From positions 71,234,607 to 71,298,606 of the forward strand of contig CM077005.1 in assembly GCA_039090855.1 (NCBI GenBank): a DNA stretch of 64,000 nt. Reading direction: 5' to 3'. The translations under genes were made by a program, and so were the position numbers. Shown piece by piece: positions 11,149 through 21,660 of the stretch; the first letter of the stretch is position 1, and every line of letters starts with the position of its first letter. Source of the DNA: Macrothele yani. Lineage: Eukaryota > Arthropoda > Arachnida > Araneae > Macrothelidae. A model generated the notes under the pieces. That model saw only the letters and a program-made list of their open reading frames with translations, had not been told where the DNA came from and made no database searches.

Positions 11149-11294
11149 GGAACTGGTTTCAGAGCTTCATATCAGAGGTGTTCCTGTTTACCTTGTATCT
11201 GGTGGTTTCCGAACAGTCATTGAACCTGTTGCAGAATTACTAGATATCCCCAAGAAAAATATATATGCTAACAATTTGAAATTCTATTTTAATG
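11149..11294 (+). CDS. PSPH: Phosphoserine phosphatase, exon B (motif II)
   Basis: It encodes the Rossmann-like core strand with HAD motif II: ELVSELHIRGVPVYLVSGGF, in which the serine of SGG binds the phosphoryl group (human Ser109). IEPVAELLDIP and the NLKFYFNG strand follow (human NRLKFYFNGEYAGF). The acceptor is a 16-T tract plus AG (11147-11148). The first base G completes the AAG codon begun in exon A, and the exon ends after one base of a glycine codon before GTATTT at 11295. Length 146 bp, with phases consistent with both neighbours. Intron A-B is about 6.4 kb. Confidence 0.95.
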
Positions 11295-12120
11295 GTATTT
11301 ATCAACTGTTATTTCCAAGCCTTTTATTTGTTTGAGCTAAAAATGCTAAAATTTGTGTTTAAATTTTTACTGATGGCATTAAAAATTTATGTAATTAAAA
11401 GTTTTTTCAGGTATTTAAAAGTAGTTTTTTAAAAAAAGAACATACAAAATAATATAACTTGTTTGTTTATCACATTTTGAAATTTGATACCATATAAACA
11501 TGAACATTTATCCAAGGTCTATTACTATCTTTTGAACTTGCCAAAATTCATTATTACTGCTTGAATATTTATTCAACTAAGTATAATTGTTGATAAATTG
11601 TTAATGATTGTATTGTAAAAAGATACACAACCAGTTATATAAAACAACATTGCTGGGCGCTAAGAATTGATTACTTGTATATGGAGTTTGAAATACTTCT
11701 AAAACATGCAATTATCCAAAATTCTGGGAAAAGTCTGTTGCACAGTTGATTAATTTTCATAAAATGTGCAGTGACTGCAAAATATGAAAAGTAATGATTG
11801 CATTTGTTTTGTAATAAAAATAAAGGGAAATTAATAGCAACATGTAATAAGAGTGATGTACAGACATGTTTCTTCACTGTTTTCTTTTATTTAATTTATA
11901 ATTGTTGCAAAAGCTTAAAAATCTTGATGAGTAAGCAATTAGAAGTAATTCATGCAACCTTGTGGATTGCTTCACCATTCCTGTAGTGTTGACCAGTCTT
12001 TTGGTTGCTTAAGAGCCCAAACAAATGTTGATCTGAGAATCCAGTTCTGTGTCATAGAAGTGGGTGTGATAATTAATTCTGCAGTATTATTTCTCAACTA
12101 TCCTTTTCAAGTGCCTTATT
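11295..12120. other. Intron sequence, no feature recognised
   Basis: AT-rich intron DNA without recognisable repeats or coding motifs. Confidence 0.4.
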
Positions 12121-12262
12121 CAGTGTTCCCACACAACTTGATAACAAGGAAAACCTGGAGTTCTCAGTAAATTTGAAAATGGATACAAAAATCAGGCAAA
12201 ATTACGTTTTTCCCTTGTAAAATCAGGGAATTGTGAAAAAATCAGGGGATTTTTTATCTTGC
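12121..12262. repeat. End of a hAT-like element with CAGGGAA subterminal repeats
   Basis: Starts CAGTGTTCCCACAC and carries AATCAGGGAATTG and AATCAGGGGATTTT words, echoing the CAGGGTGTCCACA start and GTCAGGGAAA repeats at 17502. The other end was not found. Probably a solo end or truncated relative. Confidence 0.4.
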
Positions 12263-12418
12263 CAAAAGCTTTTTCTTTCCTTTCAGATTTTAAGCCTTTG
12301 TTTAAAATTATTGTCTTCCTAGAATTTGATAGCAGGGTTCATCCTAGGACTAAATAAGGGCAGGATGCTTGCTATGGGTAAACATGCAGCTTACACTTTC
12401 AAAGAGCATGAGAGTATA

Positions 12419-13640
12419 CACTGAAGTGCCAGAAAAACTGGTACAGACGAGCTTATGCAAAATACATAGCAACAGCACCTATGCGCGTACTCGGTTGCGT
12501 CCGCCAGTGTGTATATAAAGCGATGGACATCCTTGCTAGCTGTAAGAGCTGTTTTCGGCATGGGAATGACAAGTAATAATGATTTAAGCGATTTTCAATG
12601 CGGTGTTATAGTTGGCGCTTGTGAGATGGGCCATAGTATCTCGGAAGTAGAAGCGAAGTTCGGATTTTCACAGATGACCATTGCAAGGGTGTACCGTGAC
12701 TACAAGAATTCCAGCAAAACCTCCAACCTATGATACCAGTGTGGCCGTAAAAAGACATTGGGTGAACGTGACCATCGTCGACTGTCAAGAATCGTTTCAC
12801 GCGATAGGTGTGCAGCACTCTCACAGGTATAATCGTAATTCAATGCTGGAGCCTCAACAAGCATCCGCGTCTGGACTGTGCAACGTACCCTGCACGATAT
12901 GGGCTTTGGGAGCTGACGCCCAACTCGAGTCCCCTTGATGGGTGCACAACACAGAGCTATGCGCCTTGCTTGGGCACGGCAACACTGCCACTGGACACTT
13001 GATGACTGGAAATGAGTAACCTGGTCTGACAAGTCGCGTTTCCTACTGTATCGGGCAGATGGAAGGATTTGTGTGTGGCGCAAACCCCATGAAGCCATGA
13101 ATCCCGCCTGTCAACAGGGAACTGTACCGGCTGGTGGTGGTGGTTCCGTAATGGTATGGGGTGTGCTTAGCTGGACTTCACTGGGACCCCTGGTACGTCT
13201 ACAAACGTCTGTGACAGGCCAACGTTATGTGCACATCCTTTCTGAGGAGGTACACCCGTTCATGTCCTGCATTCATGCTGATGGGTTGGGCCTGTTCCAA
13301 CAGGACAGTGCACCTCCACACAAGTGTCGGGACACCACATTATGGTTAGATGAGCATTCATCTGAGTTTGGGGTGTTTCCATTCCCACACAAGTCCCCAG
13401 ATCTGAACGTGATAGAACACATTTGGGATGCCACGCAACGCGCTATCGAACACAGGAATCCGAAACCTCGGAATACACCCGAATTGTGGAACACTCTGCA
13501 GGAAGTATGGTGTGCATTGCCTACAGCATATTTCCAGAAGCTAGTGGAGTCCATGCCCCGTCGTATTTCTGTAGTACTGCGCTCCCGTGGGGGACCTACC
13601 AAGTATTAGACTGGTGTACCAGTTTTTCTGGCACTTAGTG
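12419..13640 (+). mobile_element. Full-length Tc1-like element
   Basis: Terminal inverted repeats CACTGAAGTGCCAGAAAAAC (12419) and its near-complement ending GGCACTTAGTG (13640) flank one transposase reading frame. TA dinucleotides lie directly outside (12417-12418 and 13641-13642), the Tc1/mariner target duplication. About 1.22 kb, the usual size. It lies in PSPH intron B-C. Confidence 0.9.
12560..13609 (+). pseudogene. Tc1-like transposase, full length with nonsense codons
   Basis: One frame runs from MGMTSNNDLSDFQ to the stop at 13607-13609, about 350 codons, which is full family length. The N-terminal HTH is seen as GHSISEVEAKFGFSQMTIARVYRDY (about 12625-12705). The catalytic triad is intact: D in TWSDKSRF (about 13020), D in LFQQDSAPPH (about 13300) and E in SPDLNVIEHIWD (about 13400). 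GGGGSVMVWG and MPRRISVVLRSRGGPTKY are typical C-terminal family blocks. The frame is interrupted only by in-frame stops, several of them TGA where arginine (CGA) is expected, so it died by point mutation. Plus strand, same direction as PSPH. Confidence 0.88.
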
Positions 13641-13748
13641 TACATCAACCTTACAAAAACAAGACTGTACAAGCCGCATTAATTCACCAGAATAGTTCAA
13701 CAGTAATTCACGTGTACAGTAGAGTGTCAAAAATCCCAAACAAGCTTC

Positions 13749-13784
<36 letters not shown>

Positions 13785-14189
13785 TTGTGGTGGAAAGTTT
13801 AAGTGTAGTCCATTCATTTTAACTTGGCACTTGATGATAATGGAATTGCCTAATTTTGTGGGTGCAAGCATTTTGGGGTCGACACGTGGAAGGTGGAAGT
13901 GACTTCTGATACTCAGAGACAAAAAGGCAAAAACTTTCCCAATCCTTGTTTCCTGCGGGACTAAGATTTTATGACCCATTACCATGGCAGTACCACCCCT
14001 TGTTTCTAATTCAGCCCCATTGTTCACTGTGAGCTGGGAGGAAAGTTATTTCCCCTGCAATCAGCATATAGCCACACCCCTTGGCAATTGGAACCAGCTT
14101 GTAATGGGGCGCTGCTGACCTCTTATCAGCAACAGCACGCATTTCAGTCAATTCAAAATCACCATGAGAAACTAAGTGGAACGTCTATG
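13641..14189. other. Spacer with poly-T tract
   Basis: A 33-base T run (13751-13783, interrupted only at its edges) and non-coding DNA lie between the Tc1 element and the pogo/Tigger relic. Part of it may be the 5' untranslated end of that relic, but no terminal repeat could be paired. Confidence 0.35.
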
Positions 14190-15760
14190 AGTATGCCATC
14201 TGCAAAATGGAAAAAAAAAAAAAATTTGACAGTCAAATCAAAAATTTTAATTTTAATTAGGCTGTCAAAAGGAGAAAGTGGATTGCAGTTAACTGAAATT
14301 TATGATGTATGTAAGGCTACCATAAGTGACATAAGAACAACAAGGAAAGCATTTTCAAATTTGCATCAACATTTGACTCAGATGAAGGCTGTACAAGAAG
14401 AAAAACTATGAGGATGGTGAACATGTCTTTGGAAGATGCCGTTTATTTATGATTCACCCAAAGATGAAGCTTAGGGGAACCAATGTCGGGGCCTCTGCTA
14501 TGTGAAAAAGTGTTGGATTTCAACAGAAATTTGGGAGGTCCTTCCCGATTTCAAAGCCAGTACAGGGTGGCTTAAATACTTTAAGTCATGGCATGGCATT
14601 AGAGAACTTCATATCGAAGGAGAAAATTTATCTTCTGATTTTTCTGCTGCAGAACTTTTAAAACAGAGTTTATGAAACTTGTAGCAAAAGAGGATTAAAG
14701 GAATATTTGAGACATGACATTTACAATGCTGATGAAACTGAATTAAATTGGAAGTCACTGCCCCGAAGGTCCATGTCTCATCAGGCCTGGATTTAAGGTA
14801 GCAAGGAACGAATTACAGCTCTGGTTTGTGCTAATGCTTATGGAACTCATGCTGTGCCACTACTAATCATAGGAAAGAGTAAGAAACCTCGATGTTTCAA
14901 AAATGTCACCTGTTTCCCTGTAAGTTACAAAGCTCAAAAAAGTGTGTGGATGAGTTCAGAAATTTTTATTCATTGGTTTACCTATGATTTTGTGCCCAGT
15001 GTTTAAAAATATGAATGAGAAGACAAAAAAATGCAAGGTTTTACTCATTCTAGATAATGCACCATTGCATCCCTCAACTGAACAGTTAAACACAATTGAT
15101 GATGGCTTTTGAGGTCTTACTTCTTCCACCAAATGTCAAAGCACTTCTATAACTTATGGATCAAGGTGTCATTGAAAAAAATAAATGAATGTATAAAGAG
15201 CAAGTTTTGCACAGTTTACTTTTGGCAGATAACGATGAATGTAGTATTGTTGAGTTTTTCAAAAAACTTCATCTAAAAGACTGTTGCTATATGTTAGCTG
15301 AGTCATGGAAATCAATCACACAGCAGAATTCAAAAAATGCTTGGAAAAAATTATGGCCTGTGGAAAAAAATATTGAAGGAGGTGAGTTAAGCCGAGATTA
15401 AAATGAAGGGAACAAAATATCCGATTTATTCAAATCAATTTCTGGGTTTGAAGAATGTGATGAAAATGATGCAAAAAAGTGGATAGAAAGTGATATTGAT
15501 GACACGTAATATCTCAATTTAAATGAAAAGGAAATAATAAAATATGTTAAGGAAAGCACCGCTCCTAAAAGTGATGCAGATGATGATGAATCTGAAGTCA
15601 ACGTCGGTCCTACTTATGCTGAAGCATTCACTGCATTGGAGACAGCCATGGCTGGGTTTGAACAACAAACTGAGTGCTGTTCAACTCAACTTATCTTATT
15701 GAAAAGAACAAGGGATTTAGTGGTTAAAAAGCGAAGTTCGAAAATGGTGCAATAAAAATA
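14190..15760 (+). pseudogene. pogo/Tigger-type (CENP-B/jerky-like) transposase relic
   Basis: The N-terminal part shows the CENP-B-like HTH layout: MPSAKWKKKKNLTVKSKILILIRL, then GLQLTEIYDVCKATISDI (about 14190-14330). A central block gives HGIRELHIEGE (about 14590). The DDE domain is visible across frames: the DADETEL-like stretch (about 14730), LLILDNAPLHPSTEQL (about 15040-15085) with the second aspartate, then LPPNVKALL-x-LMDQGVI (about 15125-15170), the family's PPNVTALIQPMDQGVI block. The C-terminal LKDCCYMLAESWKSI is followed by an acidic tail. Many stops and frameshifts make this an old, inactive copy. The plus-strand mariner lies immediately downstream. Confidence 0.75.
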
Positions 15761-15869
15761 AAAAATCAGTGATTATTTTTTCTAAAAAAATAACCCAAAA
15801 AACAATTGCATGAACTTTTTTCAGCACTTACTTTTTAATGCAGTGTAAATATGCTCTTCAAATGTGTTA

Positions 15870-17158
15870 TTGGGTTGTCGGAAAAGTCATGATGTATTTT
15901 GGCACCCGATGGCGGTTGGGCGGTTTTGGAAGTACTAGAGGCATGCACAGCTCTGTTATCGCTATGACATTCGACAGGTGCCAGTTATAGCTGCAGTCTA
16001 AAAGGAATAGTGAGCGATTTGGTTGATTTGCAGAGATTTGACATCAAGTTGAAGATGGAAGACCAAACTGTTCATTTTCGTCATATTTTATTGTTTTACT
16101 TCCGTAAAGGGAAGAGCGCGCGTCAAGCTTGTGAAAAGTTGCGTAAAGTGTATGGTGATAATGCTTTACAAGAACTTCAGTGCCAGCGGTGGTTCACAAA
16201 ATTCCGTGCTGGTGATTTTGACCTCAACTATGCTCCTCGGTCGGGGAGGCCCACCGAGGTTGATGACGACCAAATCAAGGCATTGATCGAGTCAAACCCA
16301 CGTTACATGGCACGAAAGATTGCAGACACATTGCACATCCATCATTTGAGCGTTTAAGACCACCTGAAGAAGCTGGGATACGTAAACAAGCTCGATGTGT
16401 TGGTTCCTCATGAACTCAAAGAAGCTCAATTGACGGTGCGTATAAACATCTGCGATATGCTCGTTAAACGTGAGGAAAATGATCCTTTTTTGAAGCGACT
16501 GATAACTAGTGACAAAAAGTGGATTGTGTAAAACAATATGCTGCGCAAACAGTCTTGGTCCCGACCTGGTGCTTCGCCTCAAACAACATCCAAAACAGAC
16601 ATTCATCAGCGGAAGGTTCTGGTCTCAGTGTGATAGGATTTTAAAGGTGTTGTGTTTTTCAAGCTCCTACCACGGAATCCAACAATCAATTTGAATGTGT
16701 ACTGTCGGCCATTGGACAGTTTGAACGAATCCATCATCCAGAAACGTCCAGAGCTCGTTCATCGTAAAGGTGTTGTGTTCCATCACGACAACGAGAGACC
16801 ACACACAAGTTTGATCACCCGCCAAGAATTATTGAAGCTTGGGTGAGATGTGTTGCCACACCCAGCATAATTGCCTGACCTTGCGCCGTCAGACTTCCAC
16901 TTGTTTCGCTCTCTTCAACAGTCCTTGTGTGGTATAATGTTCAATTCAGATGAGGCTGTAAATCAGCACCATGTACAGTTTTTCGCCACGAAAGACAGGC
17001 CCTTCTATGAACGAGGCATTCTGCAGCTCACTGAAAGATGGCAAAAGGTTATCGAACAAAACGGGCATTATATCATTGATTGATCTTTGTTCTTTCTATC
17101 AATAAATGACCTTTGCAAAACATGGCTAAAATACGTTATGACTTTTCTGACAACCCAA
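15870..17158 (+). mobile_element. Full-length mariner element
   Basis: Inverted termini TTGGGTTGTCGGAAAAGTCA (15870) and the complement ending TGACAACCCAA (17158), about 34 bp with a few mismatches, bounded by TA on both sides (15868-15869 and 17159-17160). About 1.29 kb, the standard mariner length. Confidence 0.93.
16055..17083 (+). pseudogene. mariner transposase (mellifera-like), inactivated
   Basis: Begins MEDQTVHFRHILLFYFRKGK, then QRWFTKFRAGDFDL, APRSGRPTEVDDDQIKALIE (paired HTH domain, about 16055-16355). The WVPHELKE linker motif is seen as LVPHELKEAQLT. The D,D34D triad is visible: D of TSDKKW (about 16510), D of VVFHHDNERPHTS (about 16785), D of LAPSDFHLFRSLQ (about 16890). It ends FYERGILQLTERWQKVIEQNGHYI. 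In-frame stops after HHLSV (16355-16357) and KKWIV, plus frameshifts near 16560-16870, inactivate it. The subfamily call (mellifera) is from overall resemblance. Confidence 0.88.
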
Positions 17159-17501
17159 TATTATTGGTAAGTTTTGGAATTTTTGTACTCTATGGTTAAA
17201 AATTTCTAAGCAGCAGTAAAATTGGTAAACTTGTTTCGTATTGCTTAATAACGAAAAAAAAAATATCTTTGTTTTATGTAATTTTTTTTGTATACAGTTG
17301 CTTATTTATGGTACATGTTAGAGATGGGTTGGAAGTCACATAACTGTTACTTTGTCACCATTACTAAAAAATCACCATCACCATTACGACCAGTGACAAA
17401 AAATAACAGTTCCAAAGTCACTGCTAAGAATGTCACCATTAGCCGTGCCAGAGCAATGCTTGGAGTCCAAAGATACCATGTCATGATGGCGTTTCTTTTG
17501 A

Positions 17502-20500
17502 CAGGGTGTCCACATTCTGGAAAGTCAGGGAAATGAAAATTGGTCAGGGAAAGTCAGGGAAATGCCTGAAATGTTGGTAAAAGTCAGGGAAAATCAGTGA
17601 TATTTAAAAAAAGTCAGGGAAATTTCAATCACAGTTAGACTACAACTAGTTTTAACCCAGCATCGGGGAGTGAGGCCCTCATCGCCCAACACACTTGCAC
17701 TTGGTGTTGCAGACAGTCACTAATTTCCCCTTCCTACTAATGTAACCTTGTATTTCCTACCTATTATTGTAAGTTGTGTTAAATTACTTGTTAACATTTC
17801 TCTTTTTGTTTTAGGTCAAAGAGTAGAAGAAAATTTGTGATATAAGTTATACCTTGTTAAAAGGCAATTAAGACTGCAGCAATGTCAAAGCGTTGTGTGT
17901 TTAATGAACAATGGTTGGACGAACAATTAAATCCCGAGTTTTCTGGTTGGATAGCTGCTGTGAACGGCGACAATGAATCAGCATTTTGTAAAGTGTGCTC
18001 TAAAACTTTCAAGCTTAGCAACATGGGGCGTTAAGCAGTCTCCAGTCACGGAAGTGGCCCTAATCATTTGAAAAACATCCGTGCTAAAATGTCTCAGCCA
18101 AGTCTTGCTTCTTTCACTTCCTCTGTGAAAAGAATCTTTGTAATAAACTCTTGCCATCAACAAGCTCAGGAAATGTGGAATCAGTACTTCTAGAAAATAT
18201 TAAGTCTAATGACTCAAATACTTATGTTGTGAAAGATGATGTGAAGCCCGGTTACCTTCATGCTTATGTAGTGAAAGATGATGTAACAAAGTCAAAAATA
18301 ATATGGGACATGGAAGTGTTGTCCAAGCGAATGTCTCTGAGCTCTTGTACACAGATTAACAAAACATTTCAGTTAATGTTTCCTGACAGTGCGATAGCTT
18401 CAAAATTTACTTAAGGCAAAAGCAAAGCATCTTATGTGTTAAACCATGGATTGGCACCACATTTCAAAAAAGAGTGTTTAATGGACGATCTGAAGCAGTG
18501 CACTTACTTTGTGATTTGTTTTGATGAATCACTGAACAAAATTGCTCAGCGTGGGCAAATGGATCAGTTTGTTCGTTATCGGGACGTCAATCTGCAAAAA
18601 GTTTCCACTAGATACTTAAGTAGTGTGTTTTTAGGACGAGCAACAGCTAATGACCTTTTAGAGAAATTCATTAAAGGTGCACCTCTTCCCTTGGATAACA
18701 TGCTACAAGTGTCAATGGATGGACCTAACGTTAATCTCAGCTCTCTTCAAAAGCTGAAAGATAAACTTAGAACTGAAAATCCAGATGGTAAATTATTAGT
18801 TGACATTGGAGTATGTGGTCTTCACGTGGTCAATGGAGCTATGAAAACTAGACTTGAAGCAGTGAAATGGGATATACATCACTTTCTGTGTAACTTGTAC
18901 TACCTTTAAAAGATAGTCCTGCTTGCCGTGCAAATGATACTATGATTACTGGATGTAAAGATTTCCCTTTGAAATTTTGCACTGTAAGGTGGTTGGAAAA
19001 CATTAATTGTTTGACTAGGGCATTGCTTGTCTATGATCATATCAAGAAATATGTTCAAGAATCATCCGTTTCCAGCAAACAGCACATGTTTCTTGCAGAA
19101 TTCATGGAAAGTCCAGTGTTGAAATGCAAATTGGCTGCATTTAGGACTATAGCTTCAGAGTGTGAATCTTTTTGAGAAGGTTCCAGAGCCCAAAGTCTTT
19201 AATTCCTTTCTTACACACTGATTTGCTGGATCTGATGAAAAATTTGGTGGCACGAAGCCTGACAAATTAAGTGAAGCTGTCAGTGTCTCAAAACTGTTAA
19301 CTTCAGATGTATCAAAAAGTGAAAATCTTCTCTCAATTGAGAAAGTTGATATTGGATTTAGTGCTAAAAAGCTATTAAAAGAAGTGAAGTGGTCAGAAAG
19401 GGAGAAATTAGAGTTTAAGTTTGAATTTAGGAAACTTGTAACCAGTATGATTGAAAAACTTCGTGAGAAAAGCCCACTAAAATTTAAGTTTGTCTGTGGG
19501 GTAACTTGTTTGGACCCAAATATTATCGTGCAGCAGCCGAGTCTAGGCAAGAAGAGAGTGGAAATTTTGTTTTACTTAGTGCAAACAGGATTTCAGATGA
19601 CTGTGCTGAAAAAGCTAATAAACAGTTCGCTTCATTGTGTGTAGAAGCTCAATCTGCTTTAAAGTCTCAGTTTGATGAATTTTTAGACAGTCATGATGAT
19701 TCCATTGGATTAGACAAATTTCACAGTGTTCTATTTGACAACCAAAAACAATGCGGTGAACTTTGGGATGTAATAAAAATTTGTCTCATTATGTCTCATG
19801 GAAATGCTTCAGTGGAAGGTGGATTTTCTGTCAATAAGTCTCTTCTTGTGGAAAATCTGGAAGAATCCCTGATTTGTCAGAGAACAGTTTTTGATGCCAT
19901 TAAAAATGTGGGAGGAGTAGAACACATTGCCATCAATAGAAGGCTTCTTCTTTCTGTAAGAGCCTCCAGACGAAGATATCAGGATTATCTTGAGAAAAAA
20001 AGTGTTCTTCAAACCGCAGAAGAAAGAAAACTGAAGGAAAAAAGAAAAATTGATCATGAAATAAAGGAATTGAAGGAAAAAAGACAAAGAGTATGGAAGG
20101 AACTAGAGTTGGAAGAAGCAGCATTGCAGGCGAAGATTTCAGATTGGGAAAAGAAGAAAAGTGGTGTGTAATATAAAAACAGTGACTGTGTTCCTACTGT
20201 AATATTTTTATAGTAACTGTTCTGAATATTGTGTATGGGTTTGTTTGAGTGTTTCTTCAATAAATGTAAAACCATGAAAAAAAGAGTAAACTTAAAATTA
20301 AAAAGGTGTGAGTTGGACAGCTATGGGGAAGGTGGAGGCCAATATTAAAAAAAATAATAATAATTAAATGAATCAGTTATTTGGGAAACTTTATACATCA
20401 AACAGAAACTCTTTTAAATAATATAAGTTTCTCAATTATCCAGTTCAATTTTATTTATTATCATGGCACACATATATTGAAAAACTCAAATAAACCTATT

Positions 20501-20570
20501 TGTGTAAGGTCAGGGATTTCTTATATATTTGGTCAGGGAAATCAGGTTTCATAATTCTGTAGACTCCCTG
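17502..20570 (+). mobile_element. Inner hAT-like element with 5-bp TSD
   Basis: Left terminus CAGGGTGTCCAC (17502) and right terminus GTAGACTCCCTG (20570; complement CAGGGAGTCTAC) form an imperfect inverted repeat. Subterminal GTCAGGGAAA is repeated five or more times on the left (17523-17625) and seen on the right (20509-20545). It is flanked by TTTGA on both sides (17497-17501 and 20571-20575). A 5-bp duplication is shorter than the 8 bp of classic hATs but fits the hAT5 group as I recall it. Confidence 0.8.
17882..20171 (+). pseudogene. hAT-like transposase, frameshifted
   Basis: Starts MSKRCVFNEQWLDEQLNPEF. A short zinc-finger-like region follows, FCKVCSKTF...H...H, BED-like in spacing (17990-18070). 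The middle includes YFVICFDESLNK (about 18505) and VSMDGPNVNLSSLQKL (about 18710), plausible catalytic-core strands. The C-terminal part has LIMSHGNASVEGGFSVNK (about 19785-19840), the hATC dimerisation signature. A charged coiled coil rich in K/E (about 19990-20160) ends at TAA 20169-20171. At least three frame changes and a few stops (18014, 18412, 18907, 19174) make it non-functional. The coiled-coil tail is longer than in hobo/Ac-type enzymes. Family placement is inferred from these blocks. Confidence 0.72.
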
Positions 20571-21104
20571 TTTGAAACATCACAGAGGTCGCTAGTGATG
20601 CCAGCTTTCTTCAGAAGAAAACTTTTTTTTTTTTTGTGCTTGTCTCTTCATGAGGAGTCTTTAGGAATAGACATGAACAATAATAAAGTATTAATATTGT
20701 TCAGCATTCAACATAATAGAATACCTGATGCCAAACTTAGAAAAACCTGTGAGATGTGGGATTATTTCACCTTTGTTCAGGGATATTTGTAAGCAAAAGC
20801 TTTCTTACAAAAGTTCGACTCGCTGTTCCGTTACTGCTCTGTATGCTGCGATTTTGTCACTCACTGTTGAAAGTCACCCTTTCTTCCATGGAACTGTCAC
20901 CGTTGTCACTGTGACAGGAAAATCACTGTCAAGCCCACCTCTAGTACATGCATTTGGATAATATAATGTTAGAAATATTAGCATATTTGTATTTTCTTAA
21001 ATGTTCAATAATCTGAACACATAAAAAATCTGAACTACCAGTGGTCCCAATTAGTTTGGATTTTAGATGCTCACCTGTATTAAAATATTATTGTTATTAT
21101 GTAT

Positions 21105-21660
21105 ATTGTTTTCAGTAAGTACTAGTTTAATTTGAGAAAATAGTCTTTCTTCAGCATTTGAAATTGCTAAAGTACATGTAATGTTTAAAAGTTTCTGTAT
21201 TGGTGGGAATCTTCTACCCACTGTTCCTTCTGATTTTTACAGAATTGAACATATTTTTGGAACTGACAAATTACTTCTCTCAATATCAGTGTGAGGTAGA
21301 AACATTGATTTGTACTCATCCCACTCTAATAGTAAATCATCTTCATGTAGGTTGAAGTACTTGGCCAGCTCCATTACTTCAGCAATGCCATAAAGGTTTT
21401 AAGTGTGGTTTTTGACTCTACTTTTCCAAGATCTAAGACCAAGATTTGTAATAATAGACTGGTTTTCTAACCATCTAGAAAAGGTTTCATGCAAATGATC
21501 AATAAATGCAAATGCATCTCTTTCAAATGGACTGTTAAGGGTTGGTCTATCATTTTAGGCTTGAAGGCATTTAGGGTAGGATTTTTATAGAGACAGGTAA
21601 ATTTTTTTATCAGATGCTTGTCATAAAGTGTATAACAAAGTATGCTTAACATCTAAATGT
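21105..21660 (-). pseudogene. hAT transposase relic (C-terminal part)
   Basis: Minus-strand translation gives, in order, HETFSRWLENQSIITNLGLRSW (about 21490-21420), LAKYFNLHEDDLLLEWDEYKS (about 21370-21310), then NITCTLAISNAEERLFSQIK (about 21190-21130). The last block is the hAT dimerisation signature, usually TLPVSNAEVERSFS. Stops and frameshifts between blocks show decay. This is a different family from the element at 17502. No terminal repeats were found. Confidence 0.6.

Larger units (their letters stand above)
17319..20943. mobile_element. Outer hAT-type MITE, split by an inner element
   Basis: Left end TAGAGATGGGTTGGAAGTCAC (17319) pairs with right end AAGCCCACCTCTA (20943), a typical hAT terminus (TAGAGGTGGGC). 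An 8-bp target duplication flanks it: GTACATGT (17311-17318) and GTACATGC (20944-20951), 7 of 8 matching. Subterminal GTCACNGTTAC and GTGACA words recur in both halves. Without the 3.07-kb inner element it would be about 550 bp and non-coding. Confidence 0.85.
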
